A stretch of 64,000 nt of DNA. It comes from Stenotrophomonas maltophilia (lineage in GTDB: Bacteria; Pseudomonadota; Gammaproteobacteria; Xanthomonadales; Xanthomonadaceae). The stretch covers positions 1-64,000 of the forward strand of contig DJBL01000091.1 of assembly GCA_002435595.1 (NCBI GenBank), read 5' to 3'. The position numbers were made by a program, and so were the translations under genes. The notes below the pieces were generated by a model. It was not told the origin of the DNA. It saw nothing but the letters and a program-made list of their open reading frames with translations, and ran no database searches. Positions 50,531 through 63,611 of the stretch are shown here, piece by piece (within the stretch, counting starts at the first letter, position 1; the number at the start of each line of letters is the position of its first letter).

Positions 50531-51409
50531 ATGAAGACCGTTGCCCGAGCGCTTGCCGCCTCCCTGCTGCTGTGCAGTCCGTTGTTGGCCACGGCCGCCG
50601 CGGCTACGGCGCTCACCCCGGAGCAGACCTTCGACCTGTACGCGCGGGTGATGCTCGAGGACGACGCCGCAGCCGCACGCACCCTCAACGACGCGTTGCG
50701 CCCGGCCTTCGACGGCAAGGATGCGATCACCCCCACGCCACGTGCCCTGGCCGAGGCGATGGCCGCCCCGTTGCAGGCGGTGCTGGCCGAGTACGGCGAT
50801 ACCGGCAGCGGCGCGGCGCTGGCCGATACGTACGCGGCCAACCTGCGCGGCAGCCACTGCCGCGCACAGCACAGCACGGTCACCGGCGGCGGGGAGGTCC
50901 CCCTGCAGGCCACGGTCGATTTCACCTGTCAGGTCACCGACCTGGACAGCGTGCGCCCGCTGTTCCAGGCCGGCATGGCCGAGGGCAGGCCGGACGATTT
51001 CAAGCGCTTCATCGCTGCCTACATCACCGCCCTGGGCCAGCACGCGCGACGCGAACTGCGCGGGACGCTGGCGCTGTACCCGGCCCAGGGCGAGGGCTAC
51101 TGGTTCAGTGCCGGCCTGGACGGGCTGGTGGCCCCGGTGGTGGAGGCGGTAGCGCCGTTCGCGGCCTGGTCGCAGGAGGCGGCGGCCGCCCAGGCACCCC
51201 GGGTGACCGGCGTGCCGACCTGCGACCTGCTGCTACAGCAGCACGCCCAGTGCATGGCCAGGACGGCACCGGCGCAGGAGAGCGGCGTGGCTGCGATGGC
51301 CGAGGAACTCAAGGCCAAGGCCAAGGTGATGTCGCCGGAGGAAATGACCCGGGAGTGCAGGGCGCTGCGCTCGATGGCCGAGGCCATGTGGGGCGACGAG
51401 TGCCACTGA
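50531..51409 (+). CDS. Exported protein of unknown function, tandem paralogue A
   Basis: The 292-residue product has a signal peptide (LAASLLLCSPLLATAAA). The mature part begins LTPEQTFDLYARVMLEDD and contains a Cys pair flanking a beta-like region (HCRAQHSTV ... VDFTCQVTDLDSVRPLF). More Cys occur in CDLLLQQHAQCMA and near the end, so it likely folds with disulphides in the periplasm. The gene downstream shares the N-terminal segment and the Cys-pair region. I do not recognise the family. Confidence 0.75.
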   Translation: MKTVARALAASLLLCSPLLATAAAATALTPEQTFDLYARVMLEDDAAAARTLNDALRPAFDGKDAITPTPRALAEAMAAPLQAVLAEYGDTGSGAALADTYAANLRGSHCRAQHSTVTGGGEVPLQATVDFTCQVTDLDSVRPLFQAGMAEGRPDDFKRFIAAYITALGQHARRELRGTLALYPAQGEGYWFSAGLDGLVAPVVEAVAPFAAWSQEAAAAQAPRVTGVPTCDLLLQQHAQCMARTAPAQESGVAAMAEELKAKAKVMSPEEMTRECRALRSMAEAMWGDECH

Positions 51410-51410
51410 G

Positions 51411-52040
51411 GTGGCTGCGCTGAAACGACTGGGGCTGGCAGCGCTGATGCTGGTGACCATACCTGCGCTGGCGGCCGCACCGGCGCTGACACCCGCGCAG
51501 GCGTTCGATCTGCACGTGGCGGTGATCGTGCACGGTGATCCGGCCAGCCAGGCAACCCTGGGCCGCTACCTTGGTACCGACACGGGCCGGGCGTTCGCCG
51601 CTGCGCTGGCAACGGTGAGTCATCTGCAGGCGTCCCCCGAACTGGCCGATTGGCCGCAGGCCGCTACCGCGGCGCGCGCACGGCAGCGCGCGGTTCGTTG
51701 CACCGCGGGCAGCGTGCGGCATCCACAGGCCGACATCGCCGATGTCGACTATCGCTGCCTGCTGCCGGACCTGACCGCGCTGCTGCCGGTCTATCGAGAA
51801 CACCCGGTCCCGTTCGATGGACCGCATCGGCCGCAGATGTCGATGGAACTGGCGACGGCGTATACGCAGATGATCGCGGAGGCACCGGCGCGGGAAAGGC
51901 TCATCACGGTGTCCTTCCGCCAGGACCCGCATGGCGGCAGCTGGCGCATACAGGACCCAGGGCCGCTGATGGGCGCGCTGGCCGACGCGTTCCTGCCGTT
52001 CTTCGAGTGGAACGAACATCCGCCCGGCGAGGATCGCTGA
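51411..52040 (+). CDS. Exported protein of unknown function, tandem paralogue B
   Basis: The 209-residue product has a signal peptide (LGLAALMLVTIPALAAA), then LTPAQAFDLHVAVIVHGD, parallel to the start of paralogue A, and a matching Cys pair (VRCTAGSVRH ... VDYRCLLPDLTALLPVY). It lacks A's C-terminal 80 residues. The start is a GTG one base after A's stop codon, so the two are one transcription unit. The function is unknown. No clear terminator separates it from ribD, with which it is convergent. Confidence 0.72.
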   Translation: MAALKRLGLAALMLVTIPALAAAPALTPAQAFDLHVAVIVHGDPASQATLGRYLGTDTGRAFAAALATVSHLQASPELADWPQAATAARARQRAVRCTAGSVRHPQADIADVDYRCLLPDLTALLPVYREHPVPFDGPHRPQMSMELATAYTQMIAEAPARERLITVSFRQDPHGGSWRIQDPGPLMGALADAFLPFFEWNEHPPGEDR

Positions 52041-52096
52041 CGCAAGCGCGCCGCTGACACAAGTGCATGACCAGCGCCAGGCCCGCGGACCTTCCG

Positions 52097-53179
52097 TCAG
52101 GGGCGCAGCAGCACGCGCACGTCATCGCCGAGCTGGCGCTGGTCGACCACGCGCAGGCGGCGTTGCTGGTCCATCGCGTGGATGCCGAGGCCGGCCAACA
52201 GCGGCAGGCCACTGTCACCGAGCAGGGTCGGTGCCTGGTACAGCAGCAGCTCGTCTGCCCAGCCACCGCGCACCAGTGCACCGGCCAGCGTGGCGCCCGC
52301 CTCGGTGTGCACCTCGTTGATGCCGCGCTCGGCCAGCAGCGCCAGCACCGCGCCCAGGTCCAGGCGACCGTCGTGGCTGGGCACGCTGGCGAATTCGGCA
52401 TCAGCCGCATCCGGCGCGCTGACGGCGGCGTCGTGCACGTACAACGTCGGCGCCCCACCCTCGCGTACGCGCGCGCACTCCAGCGAACGCAGGCGGGAAT
52501 CGAGCACCACGCGCAGCGGCGGCAGTACGTCGGTGTCGGCTAGACGCACGGTCAGCATCGGGTCGTCGGCCAGCACCGTGTCGGCGCCGGTCAGGATCGC
52601 ACCCGCACGCGCGCGCCAGTGCTGCACGTCCTCGCGTGCGGCCGCACCGGTGATCCACTTCGATGTCCCGTCGGCCATCGCGGTGCGCCCGTCCAGGCTG
52701 GCGGCCAGCTTCACCCGCAGCCACGGCCGGCCGCGCTCGATGCGCGACAGGAAGCCCTTGTTGAGCTCGCGCGCCTGGGCGGCCATCAGGCCTTCGGCGA
52801 CGTCGATGCCGGCCGTGCGCAGCAGGTCGAAGCCGCCGCCATCCACCTTGGGGAACGGATCGCGCATCGCCGCCACCACCCGCGTCACGCCCGCGTCGAT
52901 CAACGCCAGCGCACAGGGCGGGGTACGCCCGTAATGCGCGCAGGGCTCCAGGGTGACGTAGGCGGTCGCGCCACGCGCACGTTCACCGGCCTCGCGCAAT
53001 GCGAACACTTCGGCATGCGGCCCCCCGGTGCGTTGGTGCCAGCCCTCGCCCACCACCTCGTCCGCGTGGGCGATCACACAGCCCACCATGGGATTGGGTC
53101 GCGCGGTGTACGCCGCCCGTTCGGCCAGGCGCAACGCGTGCGACATATGCAGGTGGTCGAGCGCGGAGAATTCAGTCAT
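52097..53179 (-). CDS. ribD: Bifunctional riboflavin deaminase/reductase
   Basis: Carries out the deamination and side-chain reduction of the pyrimidine intermediate in riboflavin synthesis. The 360-residue product has an N-terminal cytidine-deaminase-like zinc domain (GGPHAEVFAL and EPCAHYGRTPPC near residue 77). The C-terminal reductase domain is of dihydrofolate-reductase fold (LRVKLAASLDGRTAMADG near 154, EVHTEAGATLAGALV near the end). It lies 73 bases after nrdR, away from the FMN-controlled genes, and no second RFN element precedes it. Confidence 0.96.
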   Translation of the reverse strand: MTEFSALDHLHMSHALRLAERAAYTARPNPMVGCVIAHADEVVGEGWHQRTGGPHAEVFALREAGERARGATAYVTLEPCAHYGRTPPCALALIDAGVTRVVAAMRDPFPKVDGGGFDLLRTAGIDVAEGLMAAQARELNKGFLSRIERGRPWLRVKLAASLDGRTAMADGTSKWITGAAAREDVQHWRARAGAILTGADTVLADDPMLTVRLADTDVLPPLRVVLDSRLRSLECARVREGGAPTLYVHDAAVSAPDAADAEFASVPSHDGRLDLGAVLALLAERGINEVHTEAGATLAGALVRGGWADELLLYQAPTLLGDSGLPLLAGLGIHAMDQQRRLRVVDQRQLGDDVRVLLRP

Positions 53180-53252
53180 GGCAATGATCAGTCGGCGGCA
53201 GGCGTGCAGCGCCGATGGTAGCCCAGCCGGTGTCGCCGCGAGGCGGTCGGCC

Positions 53253-53774
53253 TCAGCCCTTCTTTTTCTTTTCCAGCGGGATCACCGCACCGAGCAGCTG
53301 CAGCTGTTCGGTGCTGGCCGGCAGCTCGCGTTCGAGCTTTTCGATCTCTTCGCGGAAATCGGCGACATCGCCAAAGCTGCGGTACACCGAGGCGAAGCGC
53401 ACATAGCCGACATGGTCGAGCTTGCGCAGTTCGTTCATCACGAACTCGCCGATCTTGATCGACGGAATCTCCCGCTCGCCGCAGACGCGTGCCTGCTGCA
53501 TCACCGCGCGCACCGCCAGCTCGATCTCGTCTTCGGGCACCGGGCGCTTCTGCAGCGCGCGGTCGAAGCCGCTGCGCACCTTGCGCGCATCGAAGGCCTC
53601 GCGACTGCCGTCACTCTTGACGATCGCCGGCAGTTTCAGCTCGATGGTTTCCAGGGTGCTGAAGCGTTCGTTGCAGGCCTCGCACTCACGCCGACGCCGG
53701 ATCGTCGCCCCGTCTTCAGAGACGCGCGAATCGATCACACGGGTATCGGCATGCTGGCAGAACGGACAGTACAT
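53253..53774 (-). CDS. nrdR: Ribonucleotide reductase repressor NrdR
   Basis: Nucleotide-sensing repressor of nrd operons. The 173-residue product starts with a zinc ribbon ([15 protein letters not shown] near residue 3, with [11 protein letters not shown]) and continues as an ATP-cone ([23 protein letters not shown] near 52). The Lys-rich tail EKKKKG extends past the usual end. It lies between glyA with two small membrane genes and ribD, a common nrdR-ribD pairing. Confidence 0.97.
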   Translation of the reverse strand: MYCPFCQHADTRVIDSRVSEDGATIRRRRECEACNERFSTLETIELKLPAIVKSDGSREAFDARKVRSGFDRALQKRPVPEDEIELAVRAVMQQARVCGEREIPSIKIGEFVMNELRKLDHVGYVRFASVYRSFGDVADFREEIEKLERELPASTEQLQLLGAVIPLEKKKKG

Positions 53775-53944
53775 GGAACGCCTTGCATCAGAAAAACGTC
53801 ATGCCGTGGTCACGGCAGCGTCGCAACGGTACCTGAGAAGCCTTGTCCCAGCAAATGGGGCAGCGGCGAGGCCCGGATTGCAGCCCCCGCCAGCATTCCC
53901 CGCGGAGGATCTGCGCCGACGCGCTGGCGCTGTGCACGCACCGC

Positions 53945-54412
53945 TCAGGCGCGCGGTCGTACCGCGCACAGCATGCCGGCCGGAACCAGCAGCGAAGGGC
54001 CCGCCAGCAGCAGGCCGAAGGCTTCGCTGCCGTGGGTGAACCCCAACCAGAGCCCGATGCCCAGCAGCGGCAGGCTGGCGAGCATGCCCAGCAGCAGCGC
54101 CGCCCACTGGGCACGGCTGCGGGTGCGCAGTGCGCTGCGTCCTTCCAGCAGATAGCCGCAGCTGAGTCCCAACCAGGCAATGCAGCCGGCCAGACCGGCC
54201 GCCCCCCATACCAGCATCAGCGCCTGGCCCGGAAGCGCGACGGTGCCGTCGGCCAGTGACAGCACGGCGCCCACCATGCCCATGGCCGCAAGCGCCCCAC
54301 CCAGCAGGACGCTGGGGCCACCCAACAGCACCGCCAGCGCGGCATAGACAAGGCGCTGGCGGCGATCACGCCTGGCCGATGCGTCGGCTACCGGATGCAC
54401 GGACGCCGCCAC
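53945..54412 (-). CDS. Small four-span membrane protein, tandem paralogue 2
   Basis: The 155-residue product has four hydrophobic segments and ends LLLAGPSLLVPAGMLCAVRPRA. The start is taken as the GTG at 54412, which gives exactly the same length as the upstream paralogue. The DRRQRLVYAALAVLLGGPSV start and LLLAGP-LVPA end align with it. It begins 13 bases after that gene's stop. I recognise no family. Confidence 0.65.
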   Translation of the reverse strand: MAASVHPVADASARRDRRQRLVYAALAVLLGGPSVLLGGALAAMGMVGAVLSLADGTVALPGQALMLVWGAAGLAGCIAWLGLSCGYLLEGRSALRTRSRAQWAALLLGMLASLPLLGIGLWLGFTHGSEAFGLLLAGPSLLVPAGMLCAVRPRA

Positions 54413-54425
54413 GCGCGCGCGGCGC

Positions 54426-54865
54426 TCATTGCAGGCGTTCGCGCCTGGCACGCCCGCGCTGCACGTACAGGACCGCAGCGGGCACCAGCACCGGCGGGCC
54501 GGCCAGCAACAGGACGTGGGCATCGCCGCGTCCCGGCCCGATCCCCAGCACCACCACGCCGACCATGGCCAGCGCAGCGGCAACGCCCAGGCCCAGCAGC
54601 CACCACCATGACGGGTGAGGCCCCTGCAGGCCTCCCCGCCCGGCCGTCGTCCAGGCCCAGCTCAGCCGGACCCAGGCAAGCAGCCCCAGCAGGCCGGCCA
54701 GCGCCCACCCGGCGGTGACCAGCGGCGGCGGCATTCCGCCGAGCGGGGTCTGGCCCATGCCGACCGCCACCCCCAGGCCGGCCAGGGTCGCGCCGAGGAC
54801 CAGGCCGGGCACCCCGAACAGGAGGGCCACGGCCAGGTAGAAGCGGCGCTGGTCCAGTAGATCGA

Positions 54866-54893
<28 letters not shown>
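54426..54893 (-). CDS. Small four-span membrane protein, tandem paralogue 1
   Basis: The 155-residue product has four hydrophobic segments (starting [21 protein letters not shown]) and ends [24 protein letters not shown]. The GTG at 54893 lies inside the end of glyA (28-base overlap). A TTG at 54869 that overlaps only the glyA stop is an alternative. Coupling to glyA is likely either way. Function is unknown. Confidence 0.65.
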
Positions 54894-56119
<1,226 letters not shown>

Positions 56120-56171
56120 CGGTTACTCCAGGCAGGTGAGAGAAGCGATTGACGGTTCATTGTAAGCCGGT

Positions 56172-56187
56172 GGCGGGCGCGCCCGCC
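56172..56187. repeat. Perfect 16-base GC palindrome between glyA and the autotransporter gene
   Basis: GGCGGGCGCGCCCGCC lies in the 225-base divergent region, about 53 bases upstream of glyA. It has no T-run. It may be an operator or only a stable hairpin in the glyA leader. The rest of the region holds no gene; TTGAAT (56256-56261) could be part of a promoter for the autotransporter. Confidence 0.45.
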
Positions 56188-56344
56188 TGCCCGGGGCTGG
56201 CGTGATCGGTGCCGACGCTGGTCCGAACGACATCTGCGTTCTGCGACACCGTTCCTTGAATTGTTCAGATTAATCCTTTCAGCCCCCTAAAGCTGTTCAG
56301 CCTGCGGCCGATACCGCCGACTCAGATCAAAACAGGGGTTGGCT

Positions 56345-59300
56345 GTGAATCATGTTTACCGCGTGGTCTTCAACCACGCGCTCAAGTGCGTCCAGGTGGT
56401 ATCCGAATTCGCTCGTGGCGGCCGTGCACCGGCGCGTGCAGGTAGGCGCCGCATCCCGCAGCTGGCGGTGCTGGCCAGCGCGATCGCGCTGGGCTGCACC
56501 GCGCCGGCGGCGCTGGCCGCCCCCCCGTCGCAGTGGATCGGCGGCGTGGGCGACTGGGGCGATGCGGCCAACTGGAGCGGCGGCGTACCGCTGGACTACG
56601 GCAACGACACCCCCAACGATACCGCCGATGTCAACATCGGCAAGGCCATCATTGATGGCGTGCAGGCGCCGGATGCCGACGAGGTACACATCGCGCGTAC
56701 CGGCATCGCCGGCCTGGACCTGATCAACGGCGGCTCGCTGGACACCAACACCCTGTACATGGGCACCCAGGCCGGCGCGGTGAGCACGGTGGTGATCGAT
56801 GGCACCGGCTCGCGGTGGAGCGCCCGCTACACCATCGGCGTGGGCCACTACGGCGTCGGCGACCTCACCGTGCGCAACGGCGGCACGATGACCATCGACA
56901 TCGGCAGCTACATCGCCTCGATGGCCGGCAGCAGCGGCACCGTGCGCGTGCAGGGCGCCGGCAGTGCGTGGCACAGCCTGGGCGAACTGTTCGCCGGCCA
57001 GGCCGGCGTGGGCATCGTCGAGGTCAGCGGCGGCGCTGAACTCACCTCCGGCAGGGCCTTCGTGGGCAATCTGGGTGGCAGCGACGGCCGGGTCACGCTG
57101 ACCGGCACCGGCAGCCATTGGGACAACGGCGGCACGCTGATCGTGGGCAACGGTGGCCGCGGCACGCTGCAGGTGCTCGATGGCGCGCGTGCGACCAGCC
57201 TGGACGCGCTCACCGTGGGCAGCCTGGCCGGCGCCACCGGCCTGGTGACCGTCGCCGACGCCGGCTCCCTGCTGGACGCGCGCAGCACCCTGCTGGTGGG
57301 CGGCAACGGCATCGGTCGTCTGGAAGTACGCGACGGTGGCCGCGCCATCGTCGGCAGCAACATCCGCCTGGGCCTGTCCGGCGGCGGCGATGGCACCCTG
57401 GTGATCGGCCCCAACGGGCTGCTCGAGGTGGGCGGCGCGCTGCCGGCAAGCATCACCACCGGCAGCGGCACCGGCAGGATCGACCTGGCCGGCGGCACGC
57501 TGCGCGCCAACAGCGTGCTGCGCGTGGACAGCGCCGTGCTGCTGTCGGCTGACTCCACCCTCGACACGCTCAACAACGTGCTGGCCCAGCGCGCCTTCAG
57601 CGGCACTGGCCAACTGCGCAAGACCGGCAACGCCGGGCTGACCCTGACCGCCGACAGCAGCAGCTGGAGCGGTGGCACCCGGGTAGAGGCCGGCACCCTG
57701 GCCGCGTACGCCAGCAAGGCGCTGGGCACCGGTGCGGTGTCCATGGCCGACGGCACCTGGCTGGAGCTGGGCGATGGCGTGGTGCTGGACAACGACGTGC
57801 AGCTGGGCGGCGAAGTGGGCATCCGGGTGACCGCTGGCAGCACCGCCACGCTGGCCGGCGGGCCGCGCAGCACCGCGCCCGGCAGCGTCCTGGTGAAGGG
57901 CGACGGCGGCGAACTGGTGCTGGGCGGTGGCAGCTACAGCGGTGCGGTGCGCATCGATGACGGCGTACTGCGTGCCACCGGCAACGCCCTGCCCTCGGGC
58001 AGCATCAGCATCGGCAGCAGCGGCACGTTCCAGCTCGATACCACCCGGGTGCTGCAGCATGCCGGGCAGTTCAGCGGCACCGGCAGCCTGCGCCAGGGCC
58101 GCAGCTGGCTGACCCTGACCGGGGACAGCAGCGCGTTTGCCGGGACCACGGTGGTCGATGGCGGGCGGTTGATGGTGGACGGTGCGCTCGGCGGCCAGGT
58201 GGAGCTGGACAACGGCGCGACCCTGGCCGGAACGGGCCGGGTCGGCAGCGTATCCCTGCGCAACGGCAGCGTGCTGGATCCCGGTGCGCTGATGGGCGTG
58301 GGCCGGCTGTCGATTGCCGGCGACCTGGTGTTCGACCCGAGTGCCCGTTACCGGGTGGACGTGGCGGCCGATGGCAGCAGCGACCACGTTGCGGTGGCCG
58401 GGCAGGCCACCCTGGGCGGCGCCGGCACCCTGGCGGTGGCCACCGCCGGGGACTGGAAGCTCTCCACCCGCTACACGGTGCTGACCGCCGATGACGGCGT
58501 GCGCGGCACGTTTGCCGGGGTGGACAGCAATTTCGCCTTCCTCGACCCGAGCCTGGCCTACGACGCCAACCATGTGTACCTGACCCTGGTGCGCAATGAC
58601 GTGGCCATGCCGGACGTGCAGCAGGCATTCCCGGACGTGGTGGTCAACGGCAACCAGAAAGCGGTGGGCGGTGCGGTGCAGGCGCTGGGCAGCGGCAACT
58701 CGGTCTACGAGGCGGTGGTGCGGCTGAGCGTGCCGGAGGTGGTGCCGGCGTTTGACAGCCTGTCCGGCGAGATCCATGCGGCCAACCGCGGCGCGCTGCT
58801 GCAGAACCGCTTCCTGCACGATGGCATCGACGCGCACCTGGACGGTGCGGTGCCCAGCGGCGACATTGCCCCGGGCGTGACGGCGTGGGTGACCGGCAGT
58901 GGCGGCCAGTGGCGTACCGATGCCAGCGCCGAGAGCGCCGGCGTGCGGATGCAGCAGCACGGGCTGATGGCCGGTGCGGGCTGGCAGGTGGGCCCGGCAC
59001 TGCAGGTGGGCGTGGCCGCAGGCCAGCAGCAGCTGACCAGCCGCCTCCCCCACCGCACGGCGCGTGCCGAGACCGATGCGACCGAGTACGGCGTGTATGC
59101 GCAGTACCGCTGGGAAGGCCTGCAGCTGCGCGGCGGGGTCAGCCGCGCCGACTACCGCAGTGACAGCCTGCGCCAGGCGCAGGTGGGCACCCGCCTGGAT
59201 GAGCAGCTGCGTGCACGCGAAGATGCCCGCGGCACCACTGCCTTCGTACGCGCCGGCTGGACCCTGGGTGGGCCGCGCCTGCAGCTGACCCCGGAACTGG

Positions 59301-59704
59301 AGCTGGCCCAGGTGCGGTTGCGCAGCGATGGCACCCGGGAAAGCGGTGGCCACAGTGCGCTGCTGCTGGCCGCGGCCGACAGCCGTTACCGGACCGGGTT
59401 GGCCGCGCTGAAGCTGGACTGGGACATGAGCGGCGGGCTGCAGGACCGTGCGCTGCTCACCGCACGGGTGGGTTGGCAGTACGCCGACGGGGATCGCCTG
59501 CCCGCCGCCTCGGCCCGGTTCGTGGAAGGTCTCCAGGACTTCAGCATCGCCGCGGCGCCGTTGGCGCGCAGCAGCGTGCTGGCGCAGCTGGGCGTGGCGG
59601 TCAGCCCGACCGCCAACAGCCGCGTATCGCTGCAGATGCAGGGGCGCGCAGGCGATGGCCAGCGTGACATCGGCGCGCAGCTGGGCTGGTCGCTCGCGTT
59701 CTGA
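56345..59704 (+). CDS. Large autotransporter with extended signal peptide and beta-helical passenger
   Basis: The 1119-residue product begins with an extended signal peptide region (MNHVYRVVFNHALKCVQVVS), then a hydrophobic core ending AALAAPPS near residue 60. The passenger is Gly/Ser/Thr-rich beta-helix with about four ~50-residue repeats between residues 149 and 350 (unit start VxxxGxGSxW). The C-terminal ~270 residues form an outer-membrane barrel ending DIGAQLGWSLAF. No protease, lipase or other catalytic motif is visible, so adhesion or aggregation is the likely role. GTG 56345 is the start because it gives the ESPR consensus and AGGGG precedes it. Confidence 0.9.
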   Translation: MNHVYRVVFNHALKCVQVVSEFARGGRAPARAGRRRIPQLAVLASAIALGCTAPAALAAPPSQWIGGVGDWGDAANWSGGVPLDYGNDTPNDTADVNIGKAIIDGVQAPDADEVHIARTGIAGLDLINGGSLDTNTLYMGTQAGAVSTVVIDGTGSRWSARYTIGVGHYGVGDLTVRNGGTMTIDIGSYIASMAGSSGTVRVQGAGSAWHSLGELFAGQAGVGIVEVSGGAELTSGRAFVGNLGGSDGRVTLTGTGSHWDNGGTLIVGNGGRGTLQVLDGARATSLDALTVGSLAGATGLVTVADAGSLLDARSTLLVGGNGIGRLEVRDGGRAIVGSNIRLGLSGGGDGTLVIGPNGLLEVGGALPASITTGSGTGRIDLAGGTLRANSVLRVDSAVLLSADSTLDTLNNVLAQRAFSGTGQLRKTGNAGLTLTADSSSWSGGTRVEAGTLAAYASKALGTGAVSMADGTWLELGDGVVLDNDVQLGGEVGIRVTAGSTATLAGGPRSTAPGSVLVKGDGGELVLGGGSYSGAVRIDDGVLRATGNALPSGSISIGSSGTFQLDTTRVLQHAGQFSGTGSLRQGRSWLTLTGDSSAFAGTTVVDGGRLMVDGALGGQVELDNGATLAGTGRVGSVSLRNGSVLDPGALMGVGRLSIAGDLVFDPSARYRVDVAADGSSDHVAVAGQATLGGAGTLAVATAGDWKLSTRYTVLTADDGVRGTFAGVDSNFAFLDPSLAYDANHVYLTLVRNDVAMPDVQQAFPDVVVNGNQKAVGGAVQALGSGNSVYEAVVRLSVPEVVPAFDSLSGEIHAANRGALLQNRFLHDGIDAHLDGAVPSGDIAPGVTAWVTGSGGQWRTDASAESAGVRMQQHGLMAGAGWQVGPALQVGVAAGQQQLTSRLPHRTARAETDATEYGVYAQYRWEGLQLRGGVSRADYRSDSLRQAQVGTRLDEQLRAREDARGTTAFVRAGWTLGGPRLQLTPELELAQVRLRSDGTRESGGHSALLLAAADSRYRTGLAALKLDWDMSGGLQDRALLTARVGWQYADGDRLPAASARFVEGLQDFSIAAAPLARSSVLAQLGVAVSPTANSRVSLQMQGRAGDGQRDIGAQLGWSLAF

Positions 59705-59726
59705 TCCCGCTGCAGAAGGGACATGA

Positions 59727-59752
59727 AAACGGCGCCCGCAAGGGCGCCGTTT
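59727..59752. terminator. Bidirectional terminator after the autotransporter gene
   Basis: AAACGGCGCCC-GCAA-GGGCGCCGTTT is a perfect 11-base-pair stem between convergent genes, with A on one side and T on the other. The T-runs are short. Confidence 0.8.
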
Positions 59753-59774
59753 GTGTGAGCCCAGGCCGCTGGAC

Positions 59775-60248
59775 TCAGCGGTTGTTGATCACGTAGTCGG
59801 CAATGATCCCGGTGGCGATGGCCACCAGCAGCAGGTTGCCGCGGTCATCGCGGATCCAGTGGTGGTCACGCGGCGGGCGGCGCACCGAGTAGCGGCTGTA
59901 GTCGTTGACCACATACACCGGGCCGCCGTAGTACTCGCGGTAACGGTGCCCGCGCGCCCAGCCGTAGGACCCGTAGCCCGGGCCCGGGCGATACACCACG
60001 CGCGGCGGCGGTGCCGGACGGTAATGGCCACGGTTGTCGTAGTAGCGGCGGTCGTGACGGGCCTCGCGGCGATCATCGCGCCAGTCGCGGCGGTCATGGC
60101 GGTCATGGCGGTCATGGCGACGGTCGTGACGGTCGTCATGGCGGTCGTGGCCGCGGCCACGGTGATGGTCGTCGGCGAACGCCGGGGCCACCGTGCCCAG
60201 GGCGAGAAGCGAGGCAACGGCCCCGACCACAAATCGATTCATGCGCAT
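59775..60248 (-). CDS. RcnB-like periplasmic protein with a His/Asp/Arg repeat region
   Basis: The 157-residue product has a signal peptide (VVGAVASLLALGTVAPAFA). A strongly charged low-complexity stretch of repeated HDR/HDD units follows at about residues 26-75, then a Tyr/Pro/Gly-rich segment. The C-terminus is typical of the RcnB family (RPPRDHHWIRDDRGNLLLVAIATGII). E. coli RcnB affects nickel and cobalt export, and His-rich repeats could bind such metals. The ATG at 60248 has AGG at a good distance; 60242 is also possible. Confidence 0.8.
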   Translation of the reverse strand: MRMNRFVVGAVASLLALGTVAPAFADDHHRGRGHDRHDDRHDRRHDRHDRHDRRDWRDDRREARHDRRYYDNRGHYRPAPPPRVVYRPGPGYGSYGWARGHRYREYYGGPVYVVNDYSRYSVRRPPRDHHWIRDDRGNLLLVAIATGIIADYVINNR

Positions 60249-60302
60249 GATTGGCCTCGCTTGGTGGATTGATGGCTCCATCATGCTGACGCCATCTGAA
60301 CG

Positions 60303-60325
60303 GTTTCCGGCTGGAAACGGTTTCC
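60303..60325. repeat. GTTTCC inverted and direct repeats upstream of the RcnB-like gene
   Basis: GGTTTCC-GGCT-GGAAAC-GGTTTCC gives two overlapping inverted repeats of the same 6-base word within 24 bases, 55 bases upstream of the minus-strand start. It could be an operator for the RcnB-like gene or for the divergent ettA. Confidence 0.4.
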
Positions 60326-60406
60326 AATTCAACGGCTTTGACGGCCCATTCAGGCCCCGGCAAGCCCCGCCCCATGGGCAGACCGGCGTCTGCCATCGCT
60401 TCCGGC

Positions 60407-60412
60407 TATAAT
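60407..60412 (+). promoter_or_regulatory. Candidate -10 element of ettA
   Basis: A perfect TATAAT lies 73 bases upstream of the ettA start; no good -35 hexamer is seen. The leader contains GTTCC-CGAC-GGAAC (60441-60454), a small hairpin, and GGAG (60476-60479) as the ribosome binding site. Confidence 0.45.
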
Positions 60413-60484
60413 CGCGGGTACCCCTTTATTCATCTGTTCCTGTTCCCGACGGAACGGGCGCAGGGTTGCGCCTTCGGAGACCTC

Positions 60485-62149
<1,665 letters not shown>

Positions 62150-62159
62150 GAAAGAAAGA

Positions 62160-62184
62160 ACGGCCGCGCACTGCGCGGCCGTTT
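62160..62184 (+). terminator. Rho-independent terminator of ettA
   Basis: ACGGCCGCGC-ACT-GCGCGGCCGT is a perfect 10-base-pair stem, followed by TTTT, 11 bases after the ettA stop. Confidence 0.9.
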
Positions 62185-62197
62185 TGCATTCCGGCAG

Positions 62198-62218
62198 GTC
62201 ACGACCGTGGGTCGTGAC
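62198..62218. repeat. REP-like hairpin before the permease gene
   Basis: GTCACGACC-GTG-GGTCGTGAC is a perfect 9-base-pair stem in the 93-base gap between ettA and the permease gene. It lacks the GTAG head of the other repeats, so it may be a different family or a regulatory hairpin in the permease leader. Confidence 0.5.
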
Positions 62219-62242
62219 ACCTTATCGTCCCGAGATTCCAGC

Positions 62243-63559
<1,317 letters not shown>

Positions 63560-63611
63560 GCGCCGCGCCGCGGTTCACCCCTCCGCAACGCGGCTCTGGG
63601 ATGATGGCCGC

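Noticed and set aside
56120..56344. Glycine riboswitch upstream of glyA
   Set aside because: No tandem aptamer consensus is seen, only one GC palindrome.
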